From assembly GCF_040907265.1 (NCBI RefSeq), contig NZ_JBFOHP010000002.1, positions 4,526,001 to 4,590,000 of the forward strand: DNA of 64,000 nucleotides, written 5' to 3'. Positions 62,967 through 64,000 of this stretch are shown in pieces. The translations under genes and the position numbers were made by a program. The notes below the pieces were generated by a model. It searched no databases, was not told the DNA's origin, and worked only from the letters and a program-made list of their open reading frames with translations. The first letter of the stretch is position 1. Each line of letters begins with the position of its first letter. Source of the stretch: Streptomyces sclerotialus (GTDB taxonomy: Bacteria; Actinomycetota; Actinomycetes; Streptomycetales; Streptomycetaceae).

Positions 62967-64000
62967 GTGCCTGACTCCGTGAACCCATCCGCGTTCATTC
63001 GGCGGAGTCCACGGGACTGGGCCGTGGACACCGCCCTGTTCCTCCTTGCGGTGGCCTACGGTGTGGCCACTGCGAAGAGCAGAGGGCAGGCGGACCCCGA
63101 CATCGGACTGAACTGGTGGTACGCCGAGCAGCTCGCCGGGGCATTCGGCTGCGCACTGCTGTGGCTGCGCCGGCGCAAGCCGGTCGAGGTCGCCTTCGTC
63201 CTCATCGCCCTGTCGGTGCCGTTCGAAATGGTGGCGGGCGCCATGCTCGTCGCTCTTTTCACCGTCGCGGTGCACCGCAATCCGCGGACCACCGGGATCG
63301 TCTTCGCGGCGAGCGTGCTGCCGGTGGTGTCCGACGGCTTCCTGCGCCCCGACGCCGCCCTGCCGGCCTTCCACTTCTTCCTCTTCGGCACTCTCGTACA
63401 GGCCGGCGCCGTCGGCTGGGGACTGTCCATCCACCACCGCCGCCAGCTGCTGGAACGCGTGGCGGCCGAGGCGGGGCTCCGGGCCGAGCAGGCCCAGATG
63501 CGGGCACGCGAAGAGGTGGCCAGGGAGATGCACGACGTGCTCGGCCACCGGCTGTCGCTGCTGAGCCTGCACGCCGGGGCACTGGAGTACCGGCCGGACG
63601 CCCCGAGCGAGGACGTCGCACGGGCGGCGGGCGTGATCCGGGAGAGCGCCCACAAGGCGCTCCAGGACCTGCGCGAGGTGCTGACGGTACTGCGGGCACC
63701 GGCCGGGGAGCTGCCCCAGCCCACGCTGGCCGACGTGCACCGGCTCGTCGCGGAGTCGTGTGCGGCGGGGATGCGGGTACGGCTGGTCGAGGAGGTTCCG
63801 GAGGACGTCCCGGAACTGATCGGCCGCACGGCGTACCGCGTCGTCCAGGAAGCCCTCACCAACGTACGGAAACACGCCTCCGGAGCCGAGGCGGACGTCC
63901 ATGTGTCGGGGAAGCCGGGGGACGGGCTCCAGGTCGAGGTGGCCAACGCCGCCCCCGGCCCCCGGACGCCCCACGCGCACGCCGCGCCGGGCCAGGGACT
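62967..64000 (+). CDS. Sensor histidine kinase (NarL/DesK-type), cut by the window end
   Basis: The 5' 345 codons of a two-component kinase. There are about four to five N-terminal membrane helices ([52 protein letters not shown]), a short coiled stretch, then the HisKA_3 dimerisation box with phospho-His in [38 protein letters not shown] is the N-box of the ATPase domain. The G-boxes lie beyond 64000. It would phosphorylate a LuxR/NarL-type regulator, probably encoded next. GTG 62967 or 62979 may be the start; neither has a good ribosome site. It may mark the right edge of the biosynthetic cluster or its regulator. Confidence 0.85.
   Translation, partial: MPDSVNPSAFIRRSPRDWAVDTALFLLAVAYGVATAKSRGQADPDIGLNWWYAEQLAGAFGCALLWLRRRKPVEVAFVLIALSVPFEMVAGAMLVALFTVAVHRNPRTTGIVFAASVLPVVSDGFLRPDAALPAFHFFLFGTLVQAGAVGWGLSIHHRRQLLERVAAEAGLRAEQAQMRAREEVAREMHDVLGHRLSLLSLHAGALEYRPDAPSEDVARAAGVIRESAHKALQDLREVLTVLRAPAGELPQPTLADVHRLVAESCAAGMRVRLVEEVPEDVPELIGRTAYRVVQEALTNVRKHASGAEADVHVSGKPGDGLQVEVANAAPGPRTPHAHAAPGQG

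Overview
The window is high-GC actinobacterial DNA, and the gene order points to Streptomyces. It contains bldG with its anti-sigma partner gene, the H+-pyrophosphatase, topA with a lysine-rich tail, the MFS/dTMP-kinase fusion and the DNA polymerase III delta-prime gene, all next to a tad pilus locus paired with a DECH-box helicase. GTG and TTG starts, ATGA overlaps and long GC-rich hairpin terminators fit the same group.

Left half (1-28130) is conserved chromosome. A HAD phosphatase (211-1092, minus) is followed by a Tad/Flp secretion operon (1533-7431, plus: CpaE-like, TadA, TadB, TadC, DUF4244 pilin-like and two TadE-like proteins). The DECH helicase (7762-10215) converges on it. Then come bldG and its HATPase partner, hppA, a lipoprotein, a methyltransferase, a DUF2752 protein, topA, the MFS-tmk fusion, holB, a secreted lipoprotein peptidase and tRNA-Thr(CGT), closed by a perfect 12-bp hairpin terminator at 28097.

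Right half (28312-62579, continuing toward the right edge) is a biosynthetic gene cluster for what looks like a glycosylated nonribosomal peptide. It has four apparent transcription units. (a) Minus strand 38797->28312: sugar C-methyltransferase, RmlA, a short ANL ligase, a MIO tyrosine ammonia-lyase/aminomutase-like enzyme, a luciferase-like oxidoreductase, a phosphopantetheinyl transferase, RmlB, RmlD, RmlC and a glycosyltransferase. (b) Minus strand 53583->40275: a free carrier protein, an MbtH protein, two NRPSs (A-PCP-C-A-PCP, then C-A-PCP-C-A-PCP) and a carbamoyltransferase. (c) Plus strand 54004->58824: acetyltransferase-like protein, 3-aminotransferase, 2,3-dehydratase, epimerase and Gfo/Idh reductase, a vancosamine-type deoxysugar set. 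(d) Minus strand 62579->58897: an HpaB-type aromatic hydroxylase followed by SbnA- and SbnB-like enzymes for L-2,3-diaminopropionate (Dap). A lone Fe(II)/2-oxoglutarate amino-acid hydroxylase (39191-40177) sits between (a) and (b), and a truncated sensor kinase runs off the right end.

How the cluster may work (inference): SbnA/SbnB make Dap, the carbamoyltransferase could turn it into 3-ureidoalanine, and the AsnO/VioC-like oxygenase could hydroxylate that or a related side chain. The first adenylation domain of the second NRPS reads as Asn-like, which would suit an Asn-shaped residue. The MIO enzyme, ANL ligase, free carrier protein and HpaB enzyme suggest either a coumaroyl/caffeoyl unit or a (hydroxy-)beta-tyrosine unit. 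dTDP-L-rhamnose and a 3-C-methyl aminosugar would decorate the product. I could not match this combination to a named compound. No thioesterase, exporter, pathway regulator or second glycosyltransferase is visible in the window.

Three genes (the essential tmk fusion and both NRPSs) are split by single-base shifts, each placed most simply at a C5 or C6 homopolymer. This looks much more like sequencing error than decay. I annotate each as one gene.
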